Made by a program: the position numbers and the translations under genes
In this document: positions 43,581-53,503 of the stretch, one piece after another
Numbering within the stretch: position 1 is the first letter of the stretch
Layout: each line of letters opens with the position of its first letter
The notes under the pieces: model-generated
Databases searched by the model: none
What the model was told of the DNA's origin: nothing
What the model saw: only the letters and a program-made list of their open reading frames with translations
Assembly (NCBI GenBank): GCA_030695565.1
Contig: JAUYRZ010000082.1
Location: forward strand, 1-64,000
Source of the DNA: Archangium sp.
GTDB lineage: Bacteria > Myxococcota > Myxococcia > Myxococcales > Myxococcaceae
DNA: 64,000 nucleotides
Direction of reading: 5' to 3'

Positions 43581-44372
43581 ATGAGCCTGGATCGTCACCA
43601 ACAGATCGCTCGCATCTGGGACTGGCTGCCGGCGTTCCGCGCGGCTGCGGAGTACGAGAGTCTCCAGCGAGCCGGTCTGGCGCTGGCGGTCAGCCCCTCT
43701 GCCCTCTCGAGGTCGATCAAACTTCTGGAGGAGACCCTCGGCGTGACGTTGTTCACGCGTCGCCCGACGGGGCTCTCCCTGACACCCCACGGCGAACGTC
43801 TGCTGGAGGCGACCCGCGAGGCGATGCGGCGCGTTCACGATGCGCTCCCCACGGCAGCACCCAACCGCTTGAGGGCGGGGGCGATCGGGCCCGTGCTCCC
43901 GCTGCTCCTGGGTGAGGCGGCGATCGAAGCGTTTTCAGACTGGCCCCTGGCGCTGACGCAGTTCGAGTTGGAAGAAGCAGGCGATCGCCTTCACCGTGGC
44001 GAGGTGGACGTGCTTCTCGCCCACGGCCCCCTCGAGGGTGTCGGGCTGAGTGTCGCGGCCTTGCCTCACCTCGAGGTGCTGCTCGCTGCTCCGCCCGGGG
44101 CTTCGGAAGATCGCGTGGCGTGCCTGACCGCAGATGAACTCGGCTGGCATGACCCTCACGCCACCGTCTCGAATCCCCACCAGTTGATCAGCCTGGTCAC
44201 GACGTTGCGAATTTCGGCGGTGCTCCCGCGCTGGCTGGTGCCCGCCGGGTGGAAGGTGATCAAAGCCCAGGCGCCGCTGCCCGTCTTCATCGTCACCCGG
44301 GTGTATTCTGAAGAGCCGCCCTTCGTGCGGTTGCTCAAACAAGTGCTGACGAGGCGACTCGCCGCCCAGTGA
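43581..44372 (+). CDS. LysR family transcriptional regulator, divergent from the MNIO operon
   Basis: LPAFRAAAEYESLQRAGLALAVSPSALSRSIKLLEETLGVTLFTRR. Confidence 0.93.
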   Translation: MSLDRHQQIARIWDWLPAFRAAAEYESLQRAGLALAVSPSALSRSIKLLEETLGVTLFTRRPTGLSLTPHGERLLEATREAMRRVHDALPTAAPNRLRAGAIGPVLPLLLGEAAIEAFSDWPLALTQFELEEAGDRLHRGEVDVLLAHGPLEGVGLSVAALPHLEVLLAAPPGASEDRVACLTADELGWHDPHATVSNPHQLISLVTTLRISAVLPRWLVPAGWKVIKAQAPLPVFIVTRVYSEEPPFVRLLKQVLTRRLAAQ

Positions 44373-44379
44373 AACCCTG

Positions 44380-45882
44380 TCACTCGAGGAGCTGCGCCAG
44401 CGTGTCCGGCCCGAGGATGGCGGTGGCACAGAGCGCTCCCCCGAAGGCCGCGCCGCCCACGCCGCAGGAGACGATGTCCACCCCGGTGAGGTAGAGCCCG
44501 GGGATCCGCGTCTTCGCTCGCAGGCCCAACGCGAAGCGCTGCGTCGAGCTGTCGAGCCCGTAGATTTCACCTCGCCTGTGACCTGAGAAATGCGCGGTCG
44601 ACAGCGGCGTGGAGAGCTCGGCGTGATCCACCTTTCCACGCAGCTGAGGCAACCGCCGATACACCGCCTCGAGCAGGCGCTCCTTGAAGGCGCTCTTGAG
44701 CGCCTCGTACTCGGGCCCGCGCTTCTGCCACCGGCTGCCTTCCCACTTCGAGAACCAGTGCCAGCTCGCCATGGTGATCACCTCGGCCGTGGCGCGCCCG
44801 GGGTGGCGGCGTTGAAAGTCGGGATCTTTCGCCGAGGGAAACGAGAAATAGAGCATGGGAAACGGCGCCGCTGGATCTGCAGCGAAACGAGCCACGTTCT
44901 CGTCGTGACGCTCGTCTGGGTAGACCCACAGATTGGTACCGGTCAGCCCCAGCTCGGCATCGGTGTGTTTGAACCCCAAATACAGACACAGATAGGCCGA
45001 CGACGGCGGCGAGACGGGGAAGTCTCCGGGAACCAGCTGGCCGAAGGTGTTGGCGGCACCGGCGTCGCTGATGATCGTCGGCGCCCGCAGCGCTTCCCCG
45101 GTGACGAGCCTGACCCCCACCGCGACACCGTCTTCGAGAATCACCTGCTGCACCTCGGCAGCGCTCGCCAGGTGGCCGCCCGCCGCCTCGATGACCGGCG
45201 CCAGCGTGCGCGCGAACTGTGACGCACCACCCACCGGGTAGAAGGCGCCCTCGAGGTAGTGCTCGACCACCGAGGCGTGAATGGAAAAACTCGAGACGCC
45301 AGGCGTCAGGCCGTAGTCGCCGTATTGACCGGTGAGCACGGCGATCAGCTCTTCATTCTTCGTCAGGGTGAGCAGCACGTCGCGCGTGATGCGGTCATCC
45401 CTCGTGGGCGCGATGCCCACGAACGCGAGCTTGCCCCTGCGTGCCGTCCTGCGCACGAGCTTCACGTACTCTTCGATCGCCGCGCGCTCTTCGGGGAAAG
45501 ACAACGCGAGCTTCGCCACGAAGTTCTTCGCGCCGGCGACGAGCTCATATCTGCGCTCTCCCAGTTCGATGGCGTCGTAGGCGTCTGGCAACGGAGCCCA
45601 GCGCAGCGCCCCCTCGGTCAGCCGATCGAACAGCGACCGAAGCGTGCCGTGCTCACCGACCGAGCCGACGTAGTGCACGCCGACGTCCCACTCGTAGCCG
45701 GGCCGGGTGAACACGTGCGTGTAGCCGCCGATTCGGTAGTGCCGCTCCAACACCAACACGCGTTTCTGCCCGTACTTCGCGAGCGCCGCGGCCGCGATGA
45801 GGCCACCCAGACCGCTGCCGATGACGATGGCGTCGAAGACCCCATTCGGGGGGTGCTGCTTGAAGGAGCGACCGACGTGCAT
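44380..45882 (-). CDS. Phytoene desaturase / carotenoid isomerase (RetSat-like) FAD-dependent oxidoreductase
   Basis: FDAIVIGSGLGGLIAAAALAKYGQKRVLVLERHYRIGGYTHVF; C-terminal GLYLTGVDIVSCGVGGAAFGG. Confidence 0.9.
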   Translation of the reverse strand: MHVGRSFKQHPPNGVFDAIVIGSGLGGLIAAAALAKYGQKRVLVLERHYRIGGYTHVFTRPGYEWDVGVHYVGSVGEHGTLRSLFDRLTEGALRWAPLPDAYDAIELGERRYELVAGAKNFVAKLALSFPEERAAIEEYVKLVRRTARRGKLAFVGIAPTRDDRITRDVLLTLTKNEELIAVLTGQYGDYGLTPGVSSFSIHASVVEHYLEGAFYPVGGASQFARTLAPVIEAAGGHLASAAEVQQVILEDGVAVGVRLVTGEALRAPTIISDAGAANTFGQLVPGDFPVSPPSSAYLCLYLGFKHTDAELGLTGTNLWVYPDERHDENVARFAADPAAPFPMLYFSFPSAKDPDFQRRHPGRATAEVITMASWHWFSKWEGSRWQKRGPEYEALKSAFKERLLEAVYRRLPQLRGKVDHAELSTPLSTAHFSGHRRGEIYGLDSSTQRFALGLRAKTRIPGLYLTGVDIVSCGVGGAAFGGALCATAILGPDTLAQLLE

Positions 45883-45979
45883 GACCTCTCCACGCGTAGC
45901 ACGTGATTGGTGCCCCTTACGCCCGGAGAGGGACGATAGGGGTGGTCAGGGACTGCCATGGGTGACACAGAACAAGGCA

Positions 45980-46927
45980 ATGACGACGACTGTGTTCAAG
46001 AGCGAGAGTCAGCCGGACTGGGGCATGGGCCTCGTGGTCGAAGATGGCGCTGATCACTGGGTGCTCTACTTCGAACACGGCGGTCGCAAGAAGTTCATCA
46101 AGAGCAAGACCAAGGGTCTGGTTCCGGTGACCCTCGAGCCCAAGGCGCTCGCGTCGCTCGAGACCAAGTCGCACTCGCGGGCCGCGCGCGCAGGCAAGAA
46201 CCCCAAGCCCAAGAAGGTCGGGCTGCCCAAGAAGGCCGTGGCCCGTTTCGAGAGCCTCTCGCAGCAGATCCTCTTCTTCGAGAAGCTCTTCCCCGGCGGC
46301 TTCGAGGGCGAGAAGTTCACCAAGGAAGAGCGCGGCGTGGCCGGCGTGGTGAGCAAGAGCGGCAACAAGACCGACGCGCTGACCATCGCGCGTGAAGAGC
46401 TGTCGGCCGCGAAGTTCGCCAGCGCCACGCCCGCGGAGCTCTTCGAGAGCGCCACCAAGCTGCTCAAGGGCACCAACATCGTCTTCCCCATCGAAGGCTC
46501 GATTCCCTTCATCGCGATGGATGAGAAGGCCCGCACCACCGCGGTCGCCGGCCTCAAGCAGCTGCTGCACGGCGAAGGCGACTACGCCCTGCGCGTCGAA
46601 CGTTTCACGAGCAGCGTCGCGCTGAAGGACAAGAAGGGCACGGCGAAGATCGTCAGCTGGCCCTTCGCCACCGTGTTCGGCGCGCTGTTCAACCCCACCA
46701 CGTTCAGCTGCGTGAAGCCCACGCCGTACGCCAGCCAGGCGGCCACGCTGGGCCTCGTGGTCGAGAAGAGCCAGCCGGTCACCGCGCGCGGCTACACCCA
46801 GTTCCACGAGATCGTCACGCTCACCCAGACCAAGCTCATCGAAGCGGGCCAGAAGCCGCGTGACCTGCTCGACGTCGCGTCGTTCATCTGGCGCACGCAC
46901 GCCGAGAAGCCGACCGAAGCGGTCTGA
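45980..46927 (+). CDS. Hypothetical protein with DUF3553-like N-terminus
   Basis: SQPDWGMGLVVEDGADHWVLYFEHGGRKKF at the N-terminus; rest unassigned. Confidence 0.75.
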   Translation: MTTTVFKSESQPDWGMGLVVEDGADHWVLYFEHGGRKKFIKSKTKGLVPVTLEPKALASLETKSHSRAARAGKNPKPKKVGLPKKAVARFESLSQQILFFEKLFPGGFEGEKFTKEERGVAGVVSKSGNKTDALTIAREELSAAKFASATPAELFESATKLLKGTNIVFPIEGSIPFIAMDEKARTTAVAGLKQLLHGEGDYALRVERFTSSVALKDKKGTAKIVSWPFATVFGALFNPTTFSCVKPTPYASQAATLGLVVEKSQPVTARGYTQFHEIVTLTQTKLIEAGQKPRDLLDVASFIWRTHAEKPTEAV

Positions 46928-46930
46928 TTC

Positions 46931-48670
46931 TCACGGGTGCTGGTGGGGAAAACGACGTGCTTCCGGGTACGGCATCACGTCGTCTTCCACGCCGCGCCCG
47001 AGCTGTTCCTGTTTCTGCTGCCAGAACTCCGCGGTGGCCAGGTCTCCATGCATGGAGAGGAACAGCGCGCGCGCCTTGTCGGTGTTGAAGAGAAACTTCG
47101 GCAGCTCTTCGGGGAAGATGTCGTGCGCGCCCACGAAGAACCACGGCTCGCCTGACCAATCCTCCTCGTCATCGCGGGCGGTGGGCAGCTTGCGGAAGGT
47201 GCAGTCGGTCACCTTCGCCAGCTCGTCGTAGTCGTAGAACACCACACGCCCCGCGCGCGTCACCCCGAAGTTCTTGAGCAGCAGGTCGCCCGGAAAGATG
47301 TTCGCGCCCGCGAGCTCTCGCACCGCCTGGCCGAACTCGAACAGCCCGTGTTTGAGCTTCGCGTCGTCGGCCCCGTGCAGCCAGACGTCGAGGGGCACCA
47401 TGCGCCGCTCGATGTACACGTGCTTGAGCACCAGCTTGTCTGCGTCCAGCTCCAGCTGTGAGGGCGCCAACTGCTTCAACTCCGCGAGCAACGAGGGATC
47501 GAGGCGGGTGGTGGGCAACGCGACCTGCGAGTACTCCAGCGCGTCTGCGAGGCGGCCGACGCGGTCGTGGTATTTCACCACCAGGTACTGCTCCATCACC
47601 TTCTTGCGATCGACGTCCTTGGGCGGCTCGAAGTGATCGCGGATGACCTTGAACACGTACGGGAACGAGGGGAGCGTGAAGACCACCATCACCATGCCCT
47701 TGACGCCCGGCGCGACGACGAACCGATCGCTGGAGTGCCGCAGGTGCTCGAAGAGGTCGCGGTAGAACTCGGTCTTGCCCTGCTTCTGCAGCCCCAGCGC
47801 GATGTACAACTCGGCTGCGGGCTTGCTGGGAAAGAGCGTCTTCAAAAACGCGATGAAGCCCGAGGGCACTTCCATGTCGACCATGAAGTAGGCGCGGGCG
47901 AGCGAGAAGAGCGTGCCCAGCTGCTCCTGACCGGCCAACGCGCCGTCGAGATACAGCTCGCCTTTCGAGTTCTTGCGAATGGGCACCGCGAACGGAAGCT
48001 CGACGGTGCCGGTGTCGAGGCGGCCCACCAGGTAGGCGGAGCGGTTTCGATAGAACAGCGAGCTGAGCACGTGCACCTGCAGTGATTGCGTCACCTCCCG
48101 CGGCTTGGGCAGCAGCTCGCTGACCACGTGCAGCAGGGCGTGCAGGTCACGCTCGAGGTCTTCCCAGGGGCACAACAACTGGGCGTCGATGAAGAGGGCC
48201 TTGAGCGTCGCGCGCAGCCCGAGCTCAGCGGGGTAGTAGACGTTGTAGGTGGGGCGCAGGCTCTCGATGTGTTCGGTGGAGACCGCGCGCCGCCAGAAGA
48301 TGTGCTGGTTGTTGTAGTAGGTGCGCGCCAGCACTCGGGAGGCGACCGAGTTGAAGAAGGTCTCCGCCAGCTCGGGTTGCTGATGCTCGAGCAACAAGGC
48401 GACGTAGGCGTGTTTGATGGCGGGCCACAACGACTCGTCATGCACGCGCGGAAATTGCCGGAGCGTGGCCACGCCTTCCCGCACGCGCAGATCGTACATG
48501 TCGATGCGTTCACGATTGGCCGAACGCACCGCCGCCCAGTCACCGGCTTCGAAACGTTCTTTCGCGCCCGCGCTGATGGCCCGGAACAAGCGGTAGTGCT
48601 TGTCGAAGCCCGCGAGAATGGCGCGCGCAATGTCTTGAGGCCCGTCGTGCGTCACGCACTCAAGATGCAC
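46931..48670 (-). CDS. aceK: Isocitrate dehydrogenase kinase/phosphatase (AceK)
   Basis: ARAILAGFDKHYRLFRAIS..., FNSVASRVLARTYYNN, GMVMVVFTLPSFPYVFKVIRDHFEPPK, YIERRMVPLDVWL, FPGDLLLKNFGVTRAGRVVFYDYDELAKVTDC. Confidence 0.95.
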   Translation of the reverse strand: MHLECVTHDGPQDIARAILAGFDKHYRLFRAISAGAKERFEAGDWAAVRSANRERIDMYDLRVREGVATLRQFPRVHDESLWPAIKHAYVALLLEHQQPELAETFFNSVASRVLARTYYNNQHIFWRRAVSTEHIESLRPTYNVYYPAELGLRATLKALFIDAQLLCPWEDLERDLHALLHVVSELLPKPREVTQSLQVHVLSSLFYRNRSAYLVGRLDTGTVELPFAVPIRKNSKGELYLDGALAGQEQLGTLFSLARAYFMVDMEVPSGFIAFLKTLFPSKPAAELYIALGLQKQGKTEFYRDLFEHLRHSSDRFVVAPGVKGMVMVVFTLPSFPYVFKVIRDHFEPPKDVDRKKVMEQYLVVKYHDRVGRLADALEYSQVALPTTRLDPSLLAELKQLAPSQLELDADKLVLKHVYIERRMVPLDVWLHGADDAKLKHGLFEFGQAVRELAGANIFPGDLLLKNFGVTRAGRVVFYDYDELAKVTDCTFRKLPTARDDEEDWSGEPWFFVGAHDIFPEELPKFLFNTDKARALFLSMHGDLATAEFWQQKQEQLGRGVEDDVMPYPEARRFPHQHP

Positions 48671-48722
48671 CGCGTCGAGACGAACTGCGAGTGTGAATGG
48701 CTACGCGGCAACACGTAGTGGC

Positions 48723-49220
48723 TCACTCGAGCCGGTCGCGATCGATGCGGGGGAGCTGCGAGAGATCTTCCTCCCACATCGCCGAACGCAGCTTGCCGCG
48801 GGCGGTGCGCTGCGGTGCGTCGCCCAGGTTGCCCATCATCTTCTCGCCTTGCCACGCGCCGAGCAGCGCCACGAAGAAGCCGATGCCGCCGCCCACCAGC
48901 ACCTTGGTGAGATCGAAGGTGAAGAACCAGGTGGGCATGAAGAAGCCCATCAGGAACACGATGAGCACCGAGAGGAACGCGCCCACCGCGGGCTCCATCA
49001 ACCGGCGACCGGGGCTGAGCACGCCCACCGCGAGGCCGCCCAGGTAGAGCGCGCCGAGGTGGAGCAGCATCTGCACCTGGTAGTGGAACATGGGTGAGAC
49101 GTACGCGCCGGCGATCAACGGGCCCAGCCAGGTGCCGATGAGCAGCTCGACCGAGAGGAAGAGGACCAGGCTCAACAGCGTCCAGCCGGTGCTGAAGGGG
49201 CGTTCGGTGGGGTCGTCCAT
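48723..49220 (-). CDS. Hypothetical membrane protein
   Basis: Multiple hydrophobic segments; start MDDPTERPFSTGW. Confidence 0.7.
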   Translation of the reverse strand: MDDPTERPFSTGWTLLSLVLFLSVELLIGTWLGPLIAGAYVSPMFHYQVQMLLHLGALYLGGLAVGVLSPGRRLMEPAVGAFLSVLIVFLMGFFMPTWFFTFDLTKVLVGGGIGFFVALLGAWQGEKMMGNLGDAPQRTARGKLRSAMWEEDLSQLPRIDRDRLE

Positions 49221-49285
49221 GTTCGGTGAAGCGTACCACCCACCGTTCGGTCGAGCGCGTTCAGCCCTTGCCTCAGCGCCAGGGT

Positions 49286-50143
49286 TCAAACCCGAGGGGG
49301 CGATAGAGGCAGCTGGCCGCGAATGATCCGCTCTTCTTCGCCCAGGGCGCGCACCGCGTCGAGAGCGCGTTCGGAGATCCGCTGATCCGCCTCGGGGCCC
49401 TCGAGGGCGCCGTCGAACTCGACCGGGTGCCCGAACACCACCGTCACCGGGCCGCCCGTCTTCAGATAGTTGCCTGCGACCTGGCCCACCAGGCCGTTGC
49501 CCAGGCCGTTGATGAAGACGGGAATGACCACCGCCCGGCCGCGGGTGGCCCGGATGATCCGGCCCACGCCGGGGCGCGCGGGCAGCAGCGTGTACGGGTC
49601 GTTCGACTTGTTCCGGGTGCCCTCGGGGTGAAGCCCGACCAGGGCGCCGCCCGCGCGCAGCAGTCGGACCAGCTCGTCGACGCTCGCCCGGTTCAAGGCG
49701 GTCTTGTCGCGATCGCGAAACAGCGGCGGGTACATCGCGAAGAAGCTCATCGCCCCGTTCACGGCCAGGCCCAACGGGGAGTCGTAGAAGAACTGCGAGC
49801 GCACCGGGAACATCAGGCGCTGCTCGAGCCCGCGCTTGACGATCACCGACGAGACCACGAAGAGATCGAAGAAGCTGCGGTGGTTCGAGACGAGGATGGT
49901 GCTGGTCTCGCGACCGAAGACGGGCAGCCGATCGACCCCGTGAACGCTGAGCAGGTTGCGGGTCGAGAGATCGATCCAGTTGGCGGAGATGCGCCGCTGC
50001 AGCACGCGAATGACCCGGTCGACCGGAGCCGACGCGAAGGTCCGACGCACGAACTTGATCTGCCAGCGCTCGACCGCGGTGAGTTCGTCGAAGTCGAGCA
50101 GATCGCGAGCCGTCTCGGGTGAGTCAGGAGCGCTCAACGCCAC
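49286..50143 (-). CDS. PlsC-type 1-acyl-sn-glycerol-3-phosphate acyltransferase
   Basis: ILVSNHRSFFDLF (HxxxxD), LVGLHPEGTRNKS (EGTR). Confidence 0.88.
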   Translation of the reverse strand: MALSAPDSPETARDLLDFDELTAVERWQIKFVRRTFASAPVDRVIRVLQRRISANWIDLSTRNLLSVHGVDRLPVFGRETSTILVSNHRSFFDLFVVSSVIVKRGLEQRLMFPVRSQFFYDSPLGLAVNGAMSFFAMYPPLFRDRDKTALNRASVDELVRLLRAGGALVGLHPEGTRNKSNDPYTLLPARPGVGRIIRATRGRAVVIPVFINGLGNGLVGQVAGNYLKTGGPVTVVFGHPVEFDGALEGPEADQRISERALDAVRALGEEERIIRGQLPLSPPRV

Positions 50144-50358
50144 GGGGGTCGATTCATCACGATGCGGCCCCTTCTACACGCGAATGCCCGGCAGCGTGCG
50201 AGTGACCTCGTCATGGTGCAGCGCTCTGAAGCGCAGGCGAAAGTTCAAGCGCGACAAGCCGCAGCGGAACCACTGGTGCTGGCTGCGATGGCACAGCGTC
50301 GGCGCGGCCGACGACAGCGACCCGGTGGTCACTGCCATCGGCACGCCAGCCGTGTGCA

Positions 50359-51738
50359 CTACGGGCGCGGAGGAACGCTGCCGCCGCCCGAGCCGGAGTC
50401 GCTCCCGCTGCTGCACACGAACGCGTCGCAGGGCAGGCAACCACCCTGGCCGTCGTCGCGGCACTCGAGCGTGCAGGCCAGCTCGATGACGGTGCAACCC
50501 ACCGCGCCGCAGGTGAAGCGGTCGAGACCTTCGCAGCGGTCGACCGGCTGCACGGGCACGCACGCATCGGGCGGCGCGTTGCAGGGCAGGCAACCACCGT
50601 TGCCGTCGTCGATGCACACCGCGGGGCAAGCCCAGCTCTCCACCTGGCACCGGCCGTCGAGGCTGCAGCTGGCGAGGTCACGGCTGCCGCACTCATCGGG
50701 AACCGGCGCGGGCACGCACGCAATCGGAGGCGCGTCGCACGGCTCACAACCGCCGTGGCCGTCGGGCTTGCAGATGGCCGGGCACGCCCACGCCTGCACC
50801 ACGCAGCGGCCGTCGACCTCGCACGCGGTGAGGTCGCGGCTGCCGCAGTGATCGATCGGCGTCACCGGCACGCAGCGCACGGTCGGGTTGGCGCACGGAG
50901 GGCAGCTGCCGTCGGGCGAGCAGGCCACGTCGCAGACCGGGCCAGACTCGAGCACGCAGCGGCCGTCGAGGCTGCACACGTTCGCGTCACGGGCGCCGCA
51001 CTCGTCGACCGGCGTCACGGGCACGCAGCGGGGCGCCGAAGGGGGCGCGCAGGGCGAGCAGTCGCCACCGGGGGCGCAGAACGCCTCGCACGCGCCGACG
51101 CCCGGCTCGAGCACGCAGCGGCCATCGATGCTGCACACGTTCGGGTCGCGGTGGGCGCACACGTCGGGGGGAGGCAGCGTCACGCAGCGGGTCGAAGGCG
51201 TGGGCGGCGTGGCGCAGCGGCAGTTGCCGGCCGAATCGCACTCCGCGAAGCAGGCGGCGTCGGTGGTGGCGAGGGTCTCCAGCGCGCAGCCCGGCCGCGC
51301 GAGGCACACGTCGGGGGTCAGCTGTTCACACGGCGTCGGCGGGCGGTTCACGCAGATGCCTGCGCGGCGGGGCGCGGGGAGGGAGAACCCGGAGCCTCCG
51401 GTGGCGAGGTCGTCGGCCGGAGCGGCCACCACGCAGCGGGCATCGGCGGCACAAGCGACGAGGGAGAGCTGGCCGCAATCGAACGGAAGAGGCGTCGGGG
51501 TGGGCCGGCAGGTCTCTTCACCGACGCAGGGCCGACAGCCGCCGTGACCGTCGTCGATACAGATGGCCAGGCACACGGTGGGGGCCGGCTCACAGCCCAC
51601 GGTCGCATCGCAGGCGCGGGGGTTGAGGCCTTCGCAGGCGGTGATCAACCCGTCGCGGTTCTCATCCCAGGGAACGTCGCCCGTCGCACCACACGCCGTG
51701 AAAATCGCCATCGTCGCCAACATGAGGGTCTGTCGCAT
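50359..51738 (-). CDS. Cys-rich tandem-repeat lipoprotein
   Basis: Lipobox IFTACG; repeated unit DECGxRDxxxCSLDGRCVxE...C...C..DGxGGCxPCxAPPxxCVPVxPV. Confidence 0.85.
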   Translation of the reverse strand: MRQTLMLATMAIFTACGATGDVPWDENRDGLITACEGLNPRACDATVGCEPAPTVCLAICIDDGHGGCRPCVGEETCRPTPTPLPFDCGQLSLVACAADARCVVAAPADDLATGGSGFSLPAPRRAGICVNRPPTPCEQLTPDVCLARPGCALETLATTDAACFAECDSAGNCRCATPPTPSTRCVTLPPPDVCAHRDPNVCSIDGRCVLEPGVGACEAFCAPGGDCSPCAPPSAPRCVPVTPVDECGARDANVCSLDGRCVLESGPVCDVACSPDGSCPPCANPTVRCVPVTPIDHCGSRDLTACEVDGRCVVQAWACPAICKPDGHGGCEPCDAPPIACVPAPVPDECGSRDLASCSLDGRCQVESWACPAVCIDDGNGGCLPCNAPPDACVPVQPVDRCEGLDRFTCGAVGCTVIELACTLECRDDGQGGCLPCDAFVCSSGSDSGSGGGSVPPRP

Positions 51739-51862
51739 GCGCCCCCCCTGTGCAGGTGGGATGCCGAGGTGAAATCCCAAGGCTCTCGCATACCTGGCGA
51801 GCGACAGCGGCGAGATCCTCAGAGAGCCGTGAGCGGCGATCCGCAGATTTCCGTCGCCCGCC

Positions 51863-52450
51863 TCAGTCGGTGCTCTCGCCCCAGGGGCTGGCGGTGGTGG
51901 TGACCTTCTGGAGCTCCCACGCGGCCAGTGCATCGACGCAGCGATCGAGCTCGCTGGTGAGCGAACGCGCGCGTTTCGAAGCGAGGTAGACCTCCGCGAA
52001 GTCCTTCAGGCGGGCGCCGAGGAAGAGGCGCGCCAGGGTCACTTCGCTCTGTTCGAAGAACTCCACGAAACGCAGGGCGAAGCCGGTGCGGCCCTGGCCA
52101 TCACGGCCGGCACTCTCGGTGCGGATGATCTCGGCCCGCGCGAGCACCGGATCTTCTTCGGGGTCGAGCGCGAAGCTGGCGCGCACCTCGGTGCCCACCG
52201 GCAGGAAGAAGGTCGACTCGAGGAAAGCGCCGCTGACCGACACGTTGCCTGAACGCAGGGTGGCCTCGAAACGCAGGTCATCGCCTTCCCCCACCCAGAG
52301 CCGGAAAGGCACGGTCATCTTCGCGCGGGGAAACTGGCGGTGCTCCGGGCCGTCGTGCGGATCGAGCTGAGGAGTGTGCGCAGGCCTCGCGGTGGCAGCA
52401 GTCGACCGGGTGACGACAGGGGGCGGAACCGGCTTCTTCAGCGTGGCCAT
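51863..52450 (-). CDS. PilZ domain protein
   Basis: HRQFPRAKMTVPFRLWVG...SGNVSVSGAFLES...EVRASFAL...GFALRFVEF. Confidence 0.85.
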   Translation of the reverse strand: MATLKKPVPPPVVTRSTAATARPAHTPQLDPHDGPEHRQFPRAKMTVPFRLWVGEGDDLRFEATLRSGNVSVSGAFLESTFFLPVGTEVRASFALDPEEDPVLARAEIIRTESAGRDGQGRTGFALRFVEFFEQSEVTLARLFLGARLKDFAEVYLASKRARSLTSELDRCVDALAAWELQKVTTTASPWGESTD

Positions 52451-52596
52451 GCCCGGCTCTTCAGCACAGAGCCGAGGCGCCGTCAGTGGTTCATCAAACC
52501 CTCATTCGTCGCCGGGTTCGGCCTCGTTCTCGCGCGGAGGAGGCCTGCAGCGCGAGCCGGGGCATGCGCGCCACCATGGCTCAGTTCGCCGCGCCG

Positions 52597-53274
52597 TCAG
52601 CCGAGGATCTCGGCTTCGGCGAGCAGCCGCCGGGCCAGGTCACCGTCGGTCTTCTCTGACAACTCGGTGAGCAGGCGCTTGAGCGTCACCCGCCGCTCCT
52701 TCTCGACCTCGAGCGCCGCTTCGAGCGCGCTGACCCGCGCGGTCAGCTCGGCGGTGGCGTCTTCGATGCGCAGCTCCACCACGTTCTGGAAGAGATCGAG
52801 CTCGGTGCCTTTCTGAAAGGCGGTCGACTCGCTGCGGCGCAGGTTCCTTTCCATCTCGCGCAGGGCCTTGGCGAGGGCGGAGCGCTCCATCTGCACCGCG
52901 CGGTGCTTCATGGCCTGCTTCACCCGCTCGACCACCAGCATGATGCTCTCGAAGGGTTTGAGCAGGTAGTCGTCGGCGCCCAGGCGCATCGCCTCGAGCA
53001 CCGACTCGGTGTTCACGAAGCCGGTGATCACCACCCGCGCGGTGTTCTCGTACTTTTCGTTGATCAGCTTGAGCAGCTCGAGACCGCTCTTGCCCGGCAG
53101 GTTCTTGTCGGTGACCACCGCGCCGAACGTGTGTTGCTCGAGCAGCACGATGGCGTCTTCGGCGGTGAGCGCGGTCTTGGTGGGGAGCCCGGCGCGTTTG
53201 AAGCCCATGGAGAGCACGTCGAGAATCGTCTTCTCGTCATCGACCAGGAGCACCAGGTCCTGCACATCACTCAT
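52597..53274 (-). CDS. Response regulator with receiver domain and coiled-coil C-terminus
   Basis: VLLVDDEKTILDVL, VVTDKNLPGKSGLELL, LLKPFE; ATG at 53274. Confidence 0.92.
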   Translation of the reverse strand: MSDVQDLVLLVDDEKTILDVLSMGFKRAGLPTKTALTAEDAIVLLEQHTFGAVVTDKNLPGKSGLELLKLINEKYENTARVVITGFVNTESVLEAMRLGADDYLLKPFESIMLVVERVKQAMKHRAVQMERSALAKALREMERNLRRSESTAFQKGTELDLFQNVVELRIEDATAELTARVSALEAALEVEKERRVTLKRLLTELSEKTDGDLARRLLAEAEILG

Positions 53275-53454
53275 GGCCGTCAGTCTCCGCCGGGGCGCGC
53301 ACGGGCGCAACGAGCCAGTGACAGGGTGGCAGACCACTCCGGCCCGGCGCTGACAAACACGCCGATGTGCGGTGGTGAACGCACGTGAGTTCGCGGCTAG
53401 CCGAAAGACGCGTGGGGGAATGCGTTGATCTGGGAGCTGCGGGAGGGCGAGGCG

Positions 53455-53503
53455 GTGTGGAGCTCGCGGTGTGGAGTTCGCGGCGTGGGGCTCGCGGCGT
53501 TCA
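53455..53503. repeat. 14-bp tandem repeat, about 3.5 copies
   Basis: gtgtggagctcgcg|gtgtggagttcgcg|gcgtggggctcgcg|gcgttcag. Confidence 0.7.

Noticed and set aside
50359-51738. Repetitive Cys-rich region considered as MNIO substrate
   Set aside because: No proximity to the DUF692 operon and Cys spacing typical of disulfide-rich extracellular repeats.
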